Assembly (NCBI GenBank): GCA_038049695.1 | Contig: CP142456.1 | Coordinates: 70,084,422-70,148,421 of the forward strand | Source: Cinnamomum chago | Taxonomy: Eukaryota; Streptophyta; Magnoliopsida; Laurales; Lauraceae | DNA length: 64,000 bases | Direction: 5' to 3' | Part shown: piece after piece, positions 35,791-47,000 of the stretch | Position numbering within the stretch: the stretch's first letter is position 1 | Layout: each line of letters starts with the position of its first letter | Program-made: the position numbers and the translations under genes | The notes under the pieces: model-generated | Seen by the model: only the letters and a program-made list of their open reading frames with translations | The model's database searches: none | Told to the model about the DNA's origin: nothing

Positions 35791-38369
35791 GGCTTATTTA
35801 GAAAAGAATATTTCCAAAACTGCCCATTCGATTTTTATAACTTGTCCCATGCAAATAGAGTTCAATTCATATTAATTTAGGAGGACCCATACTCAAGTGA
35901 GTCCTACGATGAATTCCGACTGGTCCAAGCAACATATGTGCATTATCCTCCAACTATCTACGTAGTTGCCTCATAAGCCCCCCTCACTATTGTTTCTTCA
36001 ATAGCCGTATAAATATCATTGTGTGTGTGTGTGTGTGTGTGTGGATTTTCCTCTTTCAACTGGGATCATTGATTTGGATCCACAATGTTGCAGTGAATAC
36101 ATGATTTTGGTATTCGGCATTGATAGAAAATCTTGAAGGTTTAGAAAAACAATGGGCTTACTAGTAGAGCTTCATTGCATTGTATTATATGGGGGAATAG
36201 ATGATGTACCATTAAGTGGGACCAATATTAAAGGAGTTGATAAGGTGAAGTTGTCCTACTGCAATTGGGGTCATTGAGTTGTATCTATGATGTGGTTGAA
36301 TGGAAGCATAGTTTTAGATGTCAACTATAAGATGCACTATTTAGTGAGACACATTAGTGATTTGATTGGATCTAGGTTGCAATACATGCAAGTACCATCA
36401 CATGCAAATCAACATAAAAGAGTGGCCATAGATGAGAAGATGAAAGATGTGGCTAACCATTTATAAAATTATCTTGTGGGCCATTGGTTTTCTGAAACTC
36501 CAAGAATTATTACTATAGTTGATACCTAAAGCTATGCATCTATCCAACCATATCATAGATTCAATTGGGTCTCTACAATGAAATAACGCTGCACTAGTGG
36601 GCCCATTGTTTTTCTAAAACTTCAAAGATAATTATCATAGATCTAGACATCAATCTATTATAGATACATCATGCAGTAGGCCCCAATCGAAATGAGACAG
36701 TCCAAAAATACACATAAATGGCTGAGAGCTAATGCACATGTGTTGCTTGGACTGGTGGGACTCAGTGGAGTATGCTTCTTCCTATGTTTATACCAAAAGT
36801 TATAATATTACAAGGGTGGTTTTGGAAGCAATCTTTGCTTAAAAGGCCTTAAAGACACTTTAAAACAGTTTGGAATTCCCCATGGTGCAAGTACCACATG
36901 GCATATTCTGATAAGATAGTCGGGAAGCTGCACTACAACAAGGGCCCGTTTGGTTGCAGATATTTGGAGAATTCATGTTGGTGGAATTTGGAGAATTTGG
37001 AATGTTAGAATTCAAAATGTTGCTAAATACATCATGAATTCCAGTTCTCTGTGTGATCCATCCAGGAATTCAAGCCTGAGAATTCAATCCACCCTGAATT
37101 CCTGAAATTCTCTGTTTGATAATTTACAAGGATTTCTAGAAAAAAAAAAAGAAAAAAAAAAAGAAACCGCGTGACATTAATGCAGAATCAAGAATAAATT
37201 ATATATTAACATTTTTATATATTACCATATCCATCTTATTCACAAAATATTTAATCTTCCATTTGGGCACATACTTTTCATGTTTTATAAAAGGACTTTC
37301 ACAAAACCATATCTACACAAGCAATCTCATCCATCCATTCATGTGTATTATTTATCCACGACCATATGTATAGAGAATTATTCTCCCATATTTGAGTTTG
37401 GCTTTTTTTTTTTCTCTCATACACGTGTGCTATACCTTATTCTGTCAGGGGCGGCCACGACCATAACCCTATGCATTCTTTGTGAATTAACACCTATCCA
37501 AATTTGACACTCATCTAAATTATGTAGCCCATCTAAATTATGTACGCCTTCAATTGACAATGCCAAATTTAGCACTCATCTCACTTCGTCTCTTAATTTG
37601 GATTTGGACAAGATTAAAAGGGGCCATGACATTACATCTCAGAAAAATGGACTATTGATGATGAGACCAGCCTCAAGGTGACCATTGAAAAGGGCTGCCT
37701 AACCAAAAATGTCATGTTGCACAATCAACAGCCGTGCATATTACATATCAATACAATCAACTTAGGGTTTCCAAATGCAAATTCCTGACCTGACCAACTA
37801 GTACCCCAACCCAAACCCGAGCTTGTAATGCAGGGTCTTAGTTTAGCCTTTCTAAATTCTGGTTTGGCTCCTGCTGACAATTTTTAATCTGATGAATAAA
37901 TGAGTCAAGTTCAAATTGAGTCCAAACTTGGCATTTAAACCCTAAATTCAGATCCCTGAGGCGTTAACCTAGAGAAATCCCGCATTAACGGAGTGAAACT
38001 CCATAGTGGAGCTTACCTACCAAAATTTGAGCAGTACAAAATAAACGTGCTCTAGTTACATGATGCATCCTCAAATTCTACTACAATTGGAGGTTTTTTA
38101 CCGCTGGATTGACCATATAATGAATAATAAAAAACAAGCAATTATCATGTTTTTCATCAAACGGTCATTTTGACATTAGGACAACTTATATGTTGAGGGA
38201 GAGTGGGGCTCAATTGTGGAGCTCCACGCTTTTAATTAGGATTTCTCTAGATTAGAGCTTTTGAGGATCTGGATTCTTTAAACCCACAAGCTATTTGAGA
38301 CAGTTTGAATAAGTATACTAAGACCTGCCAAACAGTATATTGAACCCGATATTTTAATTAACAGTAATG
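35791..38369. other. intergenic, no gene recognised
   Basis: A GT microsatellite at 36021-36042. AGGGCCCGTTTGGTTGC at about 36942 looks like the end of a TIR element; its partner is not identified. No supported coding sequence. Confidence 0.4.
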
Positions 38370-38496
38370 CTACATGGACAAACTTTTTTGCCAGAATTTT
38401 GGCCAACCCATATGGTTTCCATTGAATATCATAGTGATATTCAATGGAAACCATATGGGTTGGCCAAAATTCTGGCCAAAAAGTTTGTCCAAGTAG
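38370..38496. repeat. near-perfect 62-bp inverted repeat (foldback)
   Basis: The left arm begins CTACATGGACAAAC and runs to GAATATCA at 38431; after a 3-base loop (TAG) the right arm returns TGATATTC through GTTTGTCCAAGTAG at 38496. Across 62 bp only two pairs mismatch, one at the outer end and one in the T-run. A transcript would form one long hairpin. It may be a foldback MITE; no clear target duplication. Confidence 0.93.
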
Positions 38497-38778
38497 ACTT
38501 TTTGTTTAATTAAATGGTTCACGTCAATTGGGTTCGTAATCTGTCTCAACTCCATTAATAGAATGGTTTGGTTTAAGTTGCCCTTTACATTATAGAAGGG
38601 GTTTGGTTTGAGCTGACCTGAACATTATAGATAGGTTTGGTTTGGGTTGACCCATAAATGCTACCCACCCTCGGTACTCAACATGACCCAACTCAACTAC
38701 AAAGTCAACTGAAGCATTGACCATCTGCTCACGCCCACAAGGCACATGTGAGAAACACATGCATACCTCACTTTTTTC

Positions 38779-39752
38779 TAGGGCTGCACAAAAAGTCCAG
38801 TATGACCGCAAAACCGAATCGAACCGGGCGGTTCGGATCGGTTTATAATAGATCGGTTAACGGTTTGAAAATCATAAAAACCGCTTACATTTATCGGTTA
38901 TCGGTTTTAACTGACGATTAACCGCTTAAACCGAACCGACCGTATACAGTAACTTAAGTATTGTTTTTTTACTATTTTAGCCTTATGATTTTGTTTTTTA
39001 CTACTTTCAAAGTTACATTCCACAACTCCATTCTCACATGAACTCAACCGTCAACACTGCCTCAGTGCATTTCCTCTAATCTCTCAAATGTTTTTTGATA
39101 TTTCATTGCAGATGGAGTGATTACTGTATAGGCCAGGTGTTTTCCTTCCATCACAATTCCTACCTCGTTTCAATGAAGTTTTTATCAGAATGCTGCACTT
39201 TTGAGGTTGCTAGAAATGCCATAAGAGCTTAGCCTTTTGACGGTTGATTTTGGTCTCACCTAACCAATATGTTAAGAAACCTTCATTTTTGAAAAAATAC
39301 AGTGGGTTCTTATACAGATTCCGTTTGTGTGTGACTTTTCTTAATATGAACTATTATTCTATTGTAATTCCAAATGGTATCATGTGGAATGAATGTTTCA
39401 CTGCAAGTTTTTTATTTTTTATTTTTTTTTTGCGCTTGCTTTTAGTCCAAACTATCTTTTTGGAGTAGAATTATTTTTTATATGTGTTTAGTCCAGTCTA
39501 GAATGTTGGACTTTTATGTTTGCACTAAACATTGGAATAAATGAAAATGACGAGTATCATCATTTTGAAATTTTCAATGTCTGATTCTAAAAAAAAAAAA
39601 AACAATGGTTTAACCGACCGAACAGTTTGGTTCGGTTCGGTTTACACACACTCCACCGGTCGGATCGGATCAGTTAATTAAAAAACAGACAAGTTCGGTT
39701 TGGTTGTTGGTTTTAGTGTTAAACCAATCCGAACCACCCATGTGCAACCCTG
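38779..39752. mobile_element. non-autonomous hAT-type element, 974 bp
   Basis: Perfect 8-bp target duplication CTTTTTTC at 38771-38778 and 39753-39760. Terminal inverted repeats TAGGGCTGCAC and CAGGGTTGCAC. Subterminal regions carry many copies of CGGTTCGG/AACCGAAC-type motifs, as expected for hAT transposase binding. No transposase coding. The TSD length and TAGGG...GCAC ends support hAT. Confidence 0.85.
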
Positions 39753-41787
39753 CTTTTTTCTCCTTTCTCAGTGGGCTGGCATGACATTAACATCCATGTT
39801 GGTCAAAAGCGTGTGGGACCGCCAATCTCTGCCTTATCATGATGGTTGTGACATATGATTTAGACCATTAGGTCATGGATACGGCACCAACAAACAAAAG
39901 CATGTGGGACCCACAAACATCACATAAGTTCAAGTGCCCACCTTGACCAAAGTTAATCTATTTTTTTTCTAGGACCACAGTTGCACGCAGAGGTTATAGG
40001 TTCGAAATTACACTAAAACACTGGGGCTACAGGGGAGTTTACATCGACTTCCCTCTGGCCCTAGAGGGATTAGTTCAACCCAAAGGGGTGGGAACCCTCC
40101 GATAGCAGAAAAAAAAAATCAAAGTTAATCAATGGGAGAAGGGCAGATTCAAAAGGTCCCTTCATTAAGGAGATCCAAAAAATCAACCACACCATATTAT
40201 CGTGGATTACATTTGCACTTGCCGGTAGAAGAACATTTCCCTTGTTAAGACAATTGGAGTATAATGGCTTTCTAAGGTGCATTTGTGTTGCAAGAGGATT
40301 CTGCATTGATTGATTCTACATTCTACACATTTTCTCGTGAGAAAATCAGAAGAAAAAAAATATAACTTTTCTTTTCTCAATAAAGATAATTTCTTATGGG
40401 AGAAGTAGGAACATGGGTTAATCTCGATGTAGAAATAGAAACTTGAAAAGCGCAAGTAGTGTCATTGCACTAGTCTCCATTCTAATAAAATATGGCAAAT
40501 GCCATAGATTATAGGATATTCAGGATTAACCATTAACACTACTGCATAATCAATAAATTTTCATCTATTTAATGGCAATCGAACTGAGCTTTATAGACGA
40601 CTAATCTTACAAGTACCCTTGTATCTAATCTATTTAGTGGGACTTACAAATCTGCCGCATGTTAAGGAGAGAGCTACTGCGCCAGAAAGCCGCACAATTA
40701 TCTTATGCTGTGGGGACATAAACTTGGAAGGACTGGAACTAAAATTAAGTCATTCCGACAATCATCGCCGCTTTTAATCACTAGCTTGGCTGTCATTAGG
40801 TCATGGGCTCGAGATAGGGCACCGAAGAAAAGAATTAAAAAAAATCAGAACCATTGGTTTAAATGCCTTTGGATGAATGAAATGGATGGTCAAGAAGCAA
40901 AATCAGCAAGGAGCCCACCAACTATCCATCTCTTTCCTTGGACAAAAAATCCGGGGTGCCCGCCGACTATCAATTTCTTTACTGAAATTCAAAGAATTTT
41001 ATTCCAGAATTTATAAATGCTCCGAGATAGCAGAAGTCTCAAATCCTCCTTTATACTTAAACATCCGGAAACTCCATCAACGTCATTTGATACTTCTTAG
41101 GTAGCTAAAATTTTGAAATTTTTGTAAAGAAACGTGACATTTACACACATCATATATACAAAATAGCCCCAATGCACTAAATTCTTGTGGAGCGATAATT
41201 TTGGAATCCCACTGTGTATTCACATGGTATTACTCAATGAGTGCTAAACGAAGTTGACAATAAAAACAGATAGGTCTTTTCCTTCCCATAGAGACCACAA
41301 AAGAATCACACATTTTCAAAGTAACACGTCAACAATAGATAATGGCGGGCCCCATCGTTCGGCGAGTGGGTCTCCGACAGCCCCGGTCAAGATCGGCCTA
41401 ATCGGCACAAATTTCCAATTTGGCGTCATCCGCTATCCAAATTCCAAAACCTACCCCTGTTTCTCGATTAATAACAAGGCATTATCTGACCCATTGAGTT
41501 GAATCTTCCTCACAAGTTCCTGGTTCAGGATCCAGGTCAGGTCAAGTCCATGGTTTCCATGAAACCAAACCTAGGGATAGCTACATGTTGGATCAGATGG
41601 GTGACTTGCCCCAACCCACTCTTATTAGGAGTGATTTAGCAGTTGCCTTTTCTGTTTCGGGTCGGGTATGGGTCGAATTTGGGGCATGATCGAGCTTGGA
41701 CCAATCTATCTGCCTCATCTATAACTACTTTAAATATTTTTTTTAGAGTGACATTGTTGCACAGAGTCTACAGAATTAATTAAAAAA
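39753..41787. other. intergenic; SINE-like copy B at 39975-40112
   Basis: At 39975-40112 AGGTTATAGGTTCGAAAT contains a B-box-like GGTTCGAAAT; it is followed by GGGATTAGTTCAACCC and ACCCTCCGATAG and ends in an A-run, related to the copy at 31652. The rest (40113-41787) has no supported gene. Confidence 0.45.
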
Positions 41788-42291
41788 GAGATATTTTCAA
41801 ATATGGCCTTAAGTTTTTGCCTTATTTCAAAAAGATACATAAGTTTTGAAACTTTTCAAATTAGTCTCTAGGCTTTCCAGTAAATTTTCAATTAAGAACA
41901 TCCGCCATTTAAATGTATTTTCTGTTGACTTTTCTCTCAATATTTTGAAAATACTCAAATTACCCTTCATTTAAATCCATGACATGGTTTTGGCGGCCAC
42001 TACATGTAACTAATCGCTGTGAAAATACTATGTGTCCTTGATCACCGTGAGTACACAAGCAAAGGAAATGAGGAGAATATAGAGGAAATGAATGAGAGTT
42101 TTATTACAATGAAGGGTAATTTGAGTATTTAAAAAAAATAGGAAAAAAGTTGCCGAAAAATAACTTTAAATAGATAGATGTCCTTAATTGAAAACTTCCT
42201 GAAAAACTTAGGGACTAATTTGAAAAGTTTTGAAACTTGTGTCTTTTTTTGAAATAAAGTCAAAACTTAAGGACTTTTTTGAAATTCTCCC
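41788..42291. mobile_element. MULE-type MITE, 504 bp, long terminal inverted repeats
   Basis: Flanked by an exact 9-bp target duplication ATTAAAAAA (41779-41787 and 42292-42300), the length expected for Mutator-like elements. The two arms are inverted for roughly 180 bp or more (for example TTCAAATTAGTC, TTTTCAATTAAG(A/G)ACATC, ACTCAAATTACCCTTCAT in each arm). A central spacer lies around 41975-42100. No coding. Confidence 0.85.
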
Positions 42292-42300
42292 ATTAAAAAA

Positions 42301-43952
42301 TTATGATATTCAATTTTCGTTCACGAAAACTCATTCAAAACAAGGATTTTGAGGGTTTTTTATTTTTGCTTGAGAGTTGTTAATGCCACCTACCAAGCTT
42401 TTCCTTCCACATCCCCTCTCTTTCCAAAATTTCTCTTTATACACCTTATTGTTTCCAAAATACCCAAACCCCCTCTACCGCCAGTCTCTTTCCACGTCCC
42501 TCCCTCTCTCCTTCTCTTTCTATGGGACAGTGGTGGCCAGTCTGGGGTTAGGGTAGGGGTGGCTTAGTGTAGAAAAAAGTTGTGGAGGGAGAGAGATTTG
42601 ATAGATGTCCTTTTAAGTGAGCCCATGAAGTGATATATTAGCCATGAAAAAAAAAGAGGGGGGGGGGGGATGGGGGAGAAGAAGAATGTGGCATTAATAT
42701 CTCTCTTTTTACTTATGTTAAATGATTCCCCCAGTGCTCCTTGCTGGATGATGCTCAGCCTTTTCTCATTTATGACGGCTTTAATCCACTTAATATGACC
42801 ATCTTAAAGATAATCGCTCCATTAATTGTCAATGTCTCAAATTGATACTGTGTGAGCATTGAAAAGCAGTCAAGTCTCAGCTTGTTGCACATGTTAAGTG
42901 TACACTTCAATTAATAAACCCATCATATCTTGTACCTTGACTGTCTTAAGCACCAAAAGAGGATAATGACCACAAGAAAATCTGCAAAATCAGTTTTGAA
43001 TCCACTCATGAACTTTTGAAAGAAAGTAGCAAGCAACGCACCCAGCATTGGGAAGCAATGATTCCTTAGGGTCCTAATGGGCTGGGCCTGCCTGAACCAT
43101 ACACTTTCAGCTGGATGTGGACTTTGTATCAGACCCATGACTGCACCCACGCATAGAATTTCAGCCCAATTATTAAATGGGCCATCCTAGGCTTATATAT
43201 TCTCAAGTTTCTCGCCTGGCCAGACATTTGAAACAGAGGCTGTGGCCCCGGACCCAAGTCTCAGCCTGTGAGGTAGATGTGAGATGAGACCCGAAACTCC
43301 AAATTCAACGGACCAAAAAGTCAACCAATTCCAATTCCTACTGGCCACCGTCCAACCAGTGATGATGGTCTAACCGACCCACTGTGGGGCCCACAATGCG
43401 AATTCTGACAGCACAACATTGTGACATTGCTTTTATTTATTTTGAAATCAATGCCTGAGTTTTAATCTAACTACCCATCAGTATTTAAACAGCTCAATAT
43501 AACCCTCTCCCTCTCATGTAGGGCCCACCATACGCGTAATCACATGTTTACAATTTGATTTCACTCACCCTCTTTTTTGTATTTTAATCACATATTTTAT
43601 GCGTGATCAATCCAACGGAAATTCACTGCACCACCAATGACCAATATCTAGAAGACTAGGAGCAGTGATTCTGAATTGTTTGGAATTTATAGATGGACCT
43701 CACTAATGGAGTCCTAGGTCTGTGTCTCCGGAAGATCCAATGGTAACTTCTTATAATACATTCTTCCCAACACTTGCATTTGACCTACTAAACAAATAAA
43801 CCATGGGACAAAACGCCACCATCTTCCAACCTTTTTCTTCTCATTATTTAGAAGACTAGAACGCTTGATTCCTCAATTGTCTCCTATAATTTTCTCCACC
43901 TCCATTTCCTTGAAATTCCTATTACATGTAAAGATGTTTCTCCCCCTTCTTG
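42301..43952. other. intergenic, upstream of the NADKc-like gene
   Basis: No gene. A G-run lies at 42660-42670. The last about 500 bp before 43953 is presumably promoter for the gene starting at 44022; apart from the TATA box I can point to no specific element. Confidence 0.4.
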
Positions 43953-43960
43953 TTATATAG
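43953..43960 (+). promoter_or_regulatory. TATA box of the NADKc-like gene
   Basis: TTATATAG lies 62 bp before the ATG at 44022, which leaves a leader of about 30 nt if transcription starts at the usual distance. Confidence 0.55.
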
Positions 43961-44021
43961 ATGGCCAAACCAAAATTCATTCTCCTGCCTTCTCATCAAT
44001 CAGCTCTCTCTCTCCATAGCT

Positions 44022-47000
44022 ATGCGTTTTCACCACAGACAGAGACAGGGACGTGCCATGAGAGATGAGAAGGTCATCCCCCGGCTAGTGATGACAGATT
44101 CCGGCCGCGTCGACCGGCTCGAAAGCTTCCCTCACTATGTAGGTAAATGATCCAGTCCAGGAGTCATATACCCATCTCAAAGATTTCTTCCAATTTGTTT
44201 CCTATTCTTTTCTCAGCCACAATCAATCTCAAGAAATGGAGTTTTGGTGTAATTTGGTCATGGGTTCCAATAATATGGAGTTTTTTAGCTTTATCACTAG
44301 AACTATCTCTGATAATTGTTGGGTATGGGAGCTGATATTTGCATCCTCTATACACCCATTATTGTCTTTTGAGATTTGCATGAATTGAGTCTTCATGAGG
44401 GGGAGGGGATATGATATGAAAAACAAGGGGCAAAAGTATCTACTAACAAAGATGAGAATGCTTTTCATGGCAATGGTTGGCCAATATGAATCAAAGATAT
44501 AAAGTTGTTATGGCTTTCTTTATCCCTTCTTTTCTAAGATTATGGGGTAATGAATTCAAGTGGGCAGGGCCACATATTAACTGAGCTTAAGCTTGGCCTC
44601 ATTTGGTCCAAGCCTGAGCCCAGATGAGGCTCCAATTTCCAGGTCTGAGACCAGGGCCAGAAAGCCATGGTGTTCCTTTTTATAGGCAACTGAGATTTTA
44701 TTATAAATTGAAGGTGTACAACTAAACTATATCATATTATATGTAGGTTAAAGCTAAGATGATACACTAAGTATATCATATACAGGTCAGTGTTTATGCG
44801 ACACCTATAAATTATAAAAATATGTATGCAATTCAGGTATCCAGGCCCAACCTAGTTACCTAAAGGCGGAGACAAAGCACGGCCCAGTCTGAATTCCACT
44901 TGGCCTTCAATTCAGGCCTAAGACTTCCCCATCTGAATTGGGTTCTCATGTGAGACAGGTGATGTGGGCTTGGGCTGAGACTGGCCCAACTTGTACCCCT
45001 AATGGCTAGCAACAAGGCATTGCCATTTGCCATCCCACAAGCACAAGAACCTTCATCTTTTGTATGTCTTTTTTTTCTGAAAAGAAAGTCCTATTTGTTT
45101 TTTGAGCTTTAATGGTGGTGATGACTAACACTTGGTTTTTTTTTTTTCTCTCTTGTTTTGCAGCTAGACAATTGGGTTTTGAGGACCCAAGCAAGTGCCC
45201 CCAGTTGTGTAATTTAGCTTATGATTATCTCAGGAAAAACAAAGGATGCACAGACAACATATATGCGTTTTTCTCCAATGACACAAATGCAGAATCTCTA
45301 TATGTGAAGCTTATTGAGGAATTTGATAAATGTATACTTGGCTACTTTGCATTTCATTGGGGTCAAGCCACTCACATGATCAGTCAGGTAAACCCCACTT
45401 TCACTAATGAAATATCTGAACCACCTATAAAAGAGTGCTAGCTAGAGTGATGACCATGTTGAAGTGGGGACAGTGACATGCTTACTGAGATATATGTTTC
45501 ATTGCAACCATCTAATCTATGGGATGAAATAGATGGTTGGAGTAACGAGTACCCAGGGGCTAACATCAAAGCCATGAATAGCAACCCCAGAAAGAGATTT
45601 TTTTTTTCTTTTTCTAATAGATGTCCAATCCAAACCCTCCATTTGGTCCACCAACATGCCATGCGAGCCATTAGAATAGGGCCATTAAGCCATCACAAAT
45701 AAATAATCATCACACTATCTTCCTTCATCTAATTATGATTCTATATATAAGTTTTTCAAATTTATATATTTTGTTTTTGTTATCATCCTTGTAGGTTTTG
45801 AGTGTTGATTCAGAACCAACAAGAAAGCTCAAAAACATAGTCATGGCAGCTACCAGGTGTGTGTGCACGCACAACTCTCTTTTCATCTTTGATTGGACTT
45901 CATAGTACAAATGACATTAGTGAACAAATAAATTCTAGCACTTGTCAGTATGCAAGTCTATTCCAAACAACCAAAGTAACTGTGTTCAAACTTCAAAAGC
46001 TGGTGGATTATATGAGGACTTAAGGTTCATGTTAGTTAAAGCCCATATTTTAAAACCCTCAAAAGAACGGCTTCCTCTTCAGTTACAAGTGAACCATGAC
46101 ACCTAGAAAATTAACAAGCAACACAAACAAGGTGATCGTTCATCAGTGACTCATAAGATTTAACTCCAGGTTTTCATGTACTTGAAAAACCATGTAAAAC
46201 TCAATCCACTCCTAAATAGTATTTGGTATAGTACATACAGTAGGATTTCCTAAGATCTAAAATCAAGATCAGGATCATTCTTTCTAATGGTACTCAAGGA
46301 CCTTTCTCTTTGGATGCATTGGATCTCATAGGAAACAGAGATTTGAGAGGATTACAAAGGACCTGAAGGTGACCAGAGTGTTCTCTACACTGTTAGAGGA
46401 GATGAAGGCCATTAAAATCACTTCAAACAAGAAGTCTCACTGCACTGAGGTGATGGTGCCAGAAGCTGACAGTGAGAGGAGCCCTGTTCTCCTTCTCATG
46501 GGTGGTGGGATGGGTGGAGGAAAGAGCACTGTGCTTCAGGACATACTCAAAGAGTAAGACACTTGGACTGCTCATTTATTCTTTGACAAAAATATGCCCA
46601 TAAAAATTTTGTTCAAACCATGGGTGGCAATGGGTCAGATCAGGTCAGGAAGACCCCATAGGATATCAAGTACAGACCGAAACCGGACCCCAGATCATTT
46701 AATAACCGGGTCCATGCTTTTGTTTTGATATCATAAACCATAATGGCAAAACTAGAACTACTTGGGCACATGAAAATGGCATTTCCTCATTTTTGCAGTA
46801 TGTTATATTTTGATGTGAATCATATAAAGACTAAATTTACTTTACAAATTATTATATACACAGACCTTTCTGGTCAGAGGCGAGTGCAAATGCAGTGGTG
46901 GTTGAGGCAGACGCATTCAAAGAGACCGACGTCATCTACAAAGCCCTCATTTCACGAGGACACCATGACATGCTCCAAACTGCAGAGCTGGTAAGCTTAT

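Noticed and set aside
43950-44021. Upstream extension of NADKc-like exon 1
   Set aside because: The in-frame extension has no ATG and overlaps the TATA box; the first ATG is 44022.
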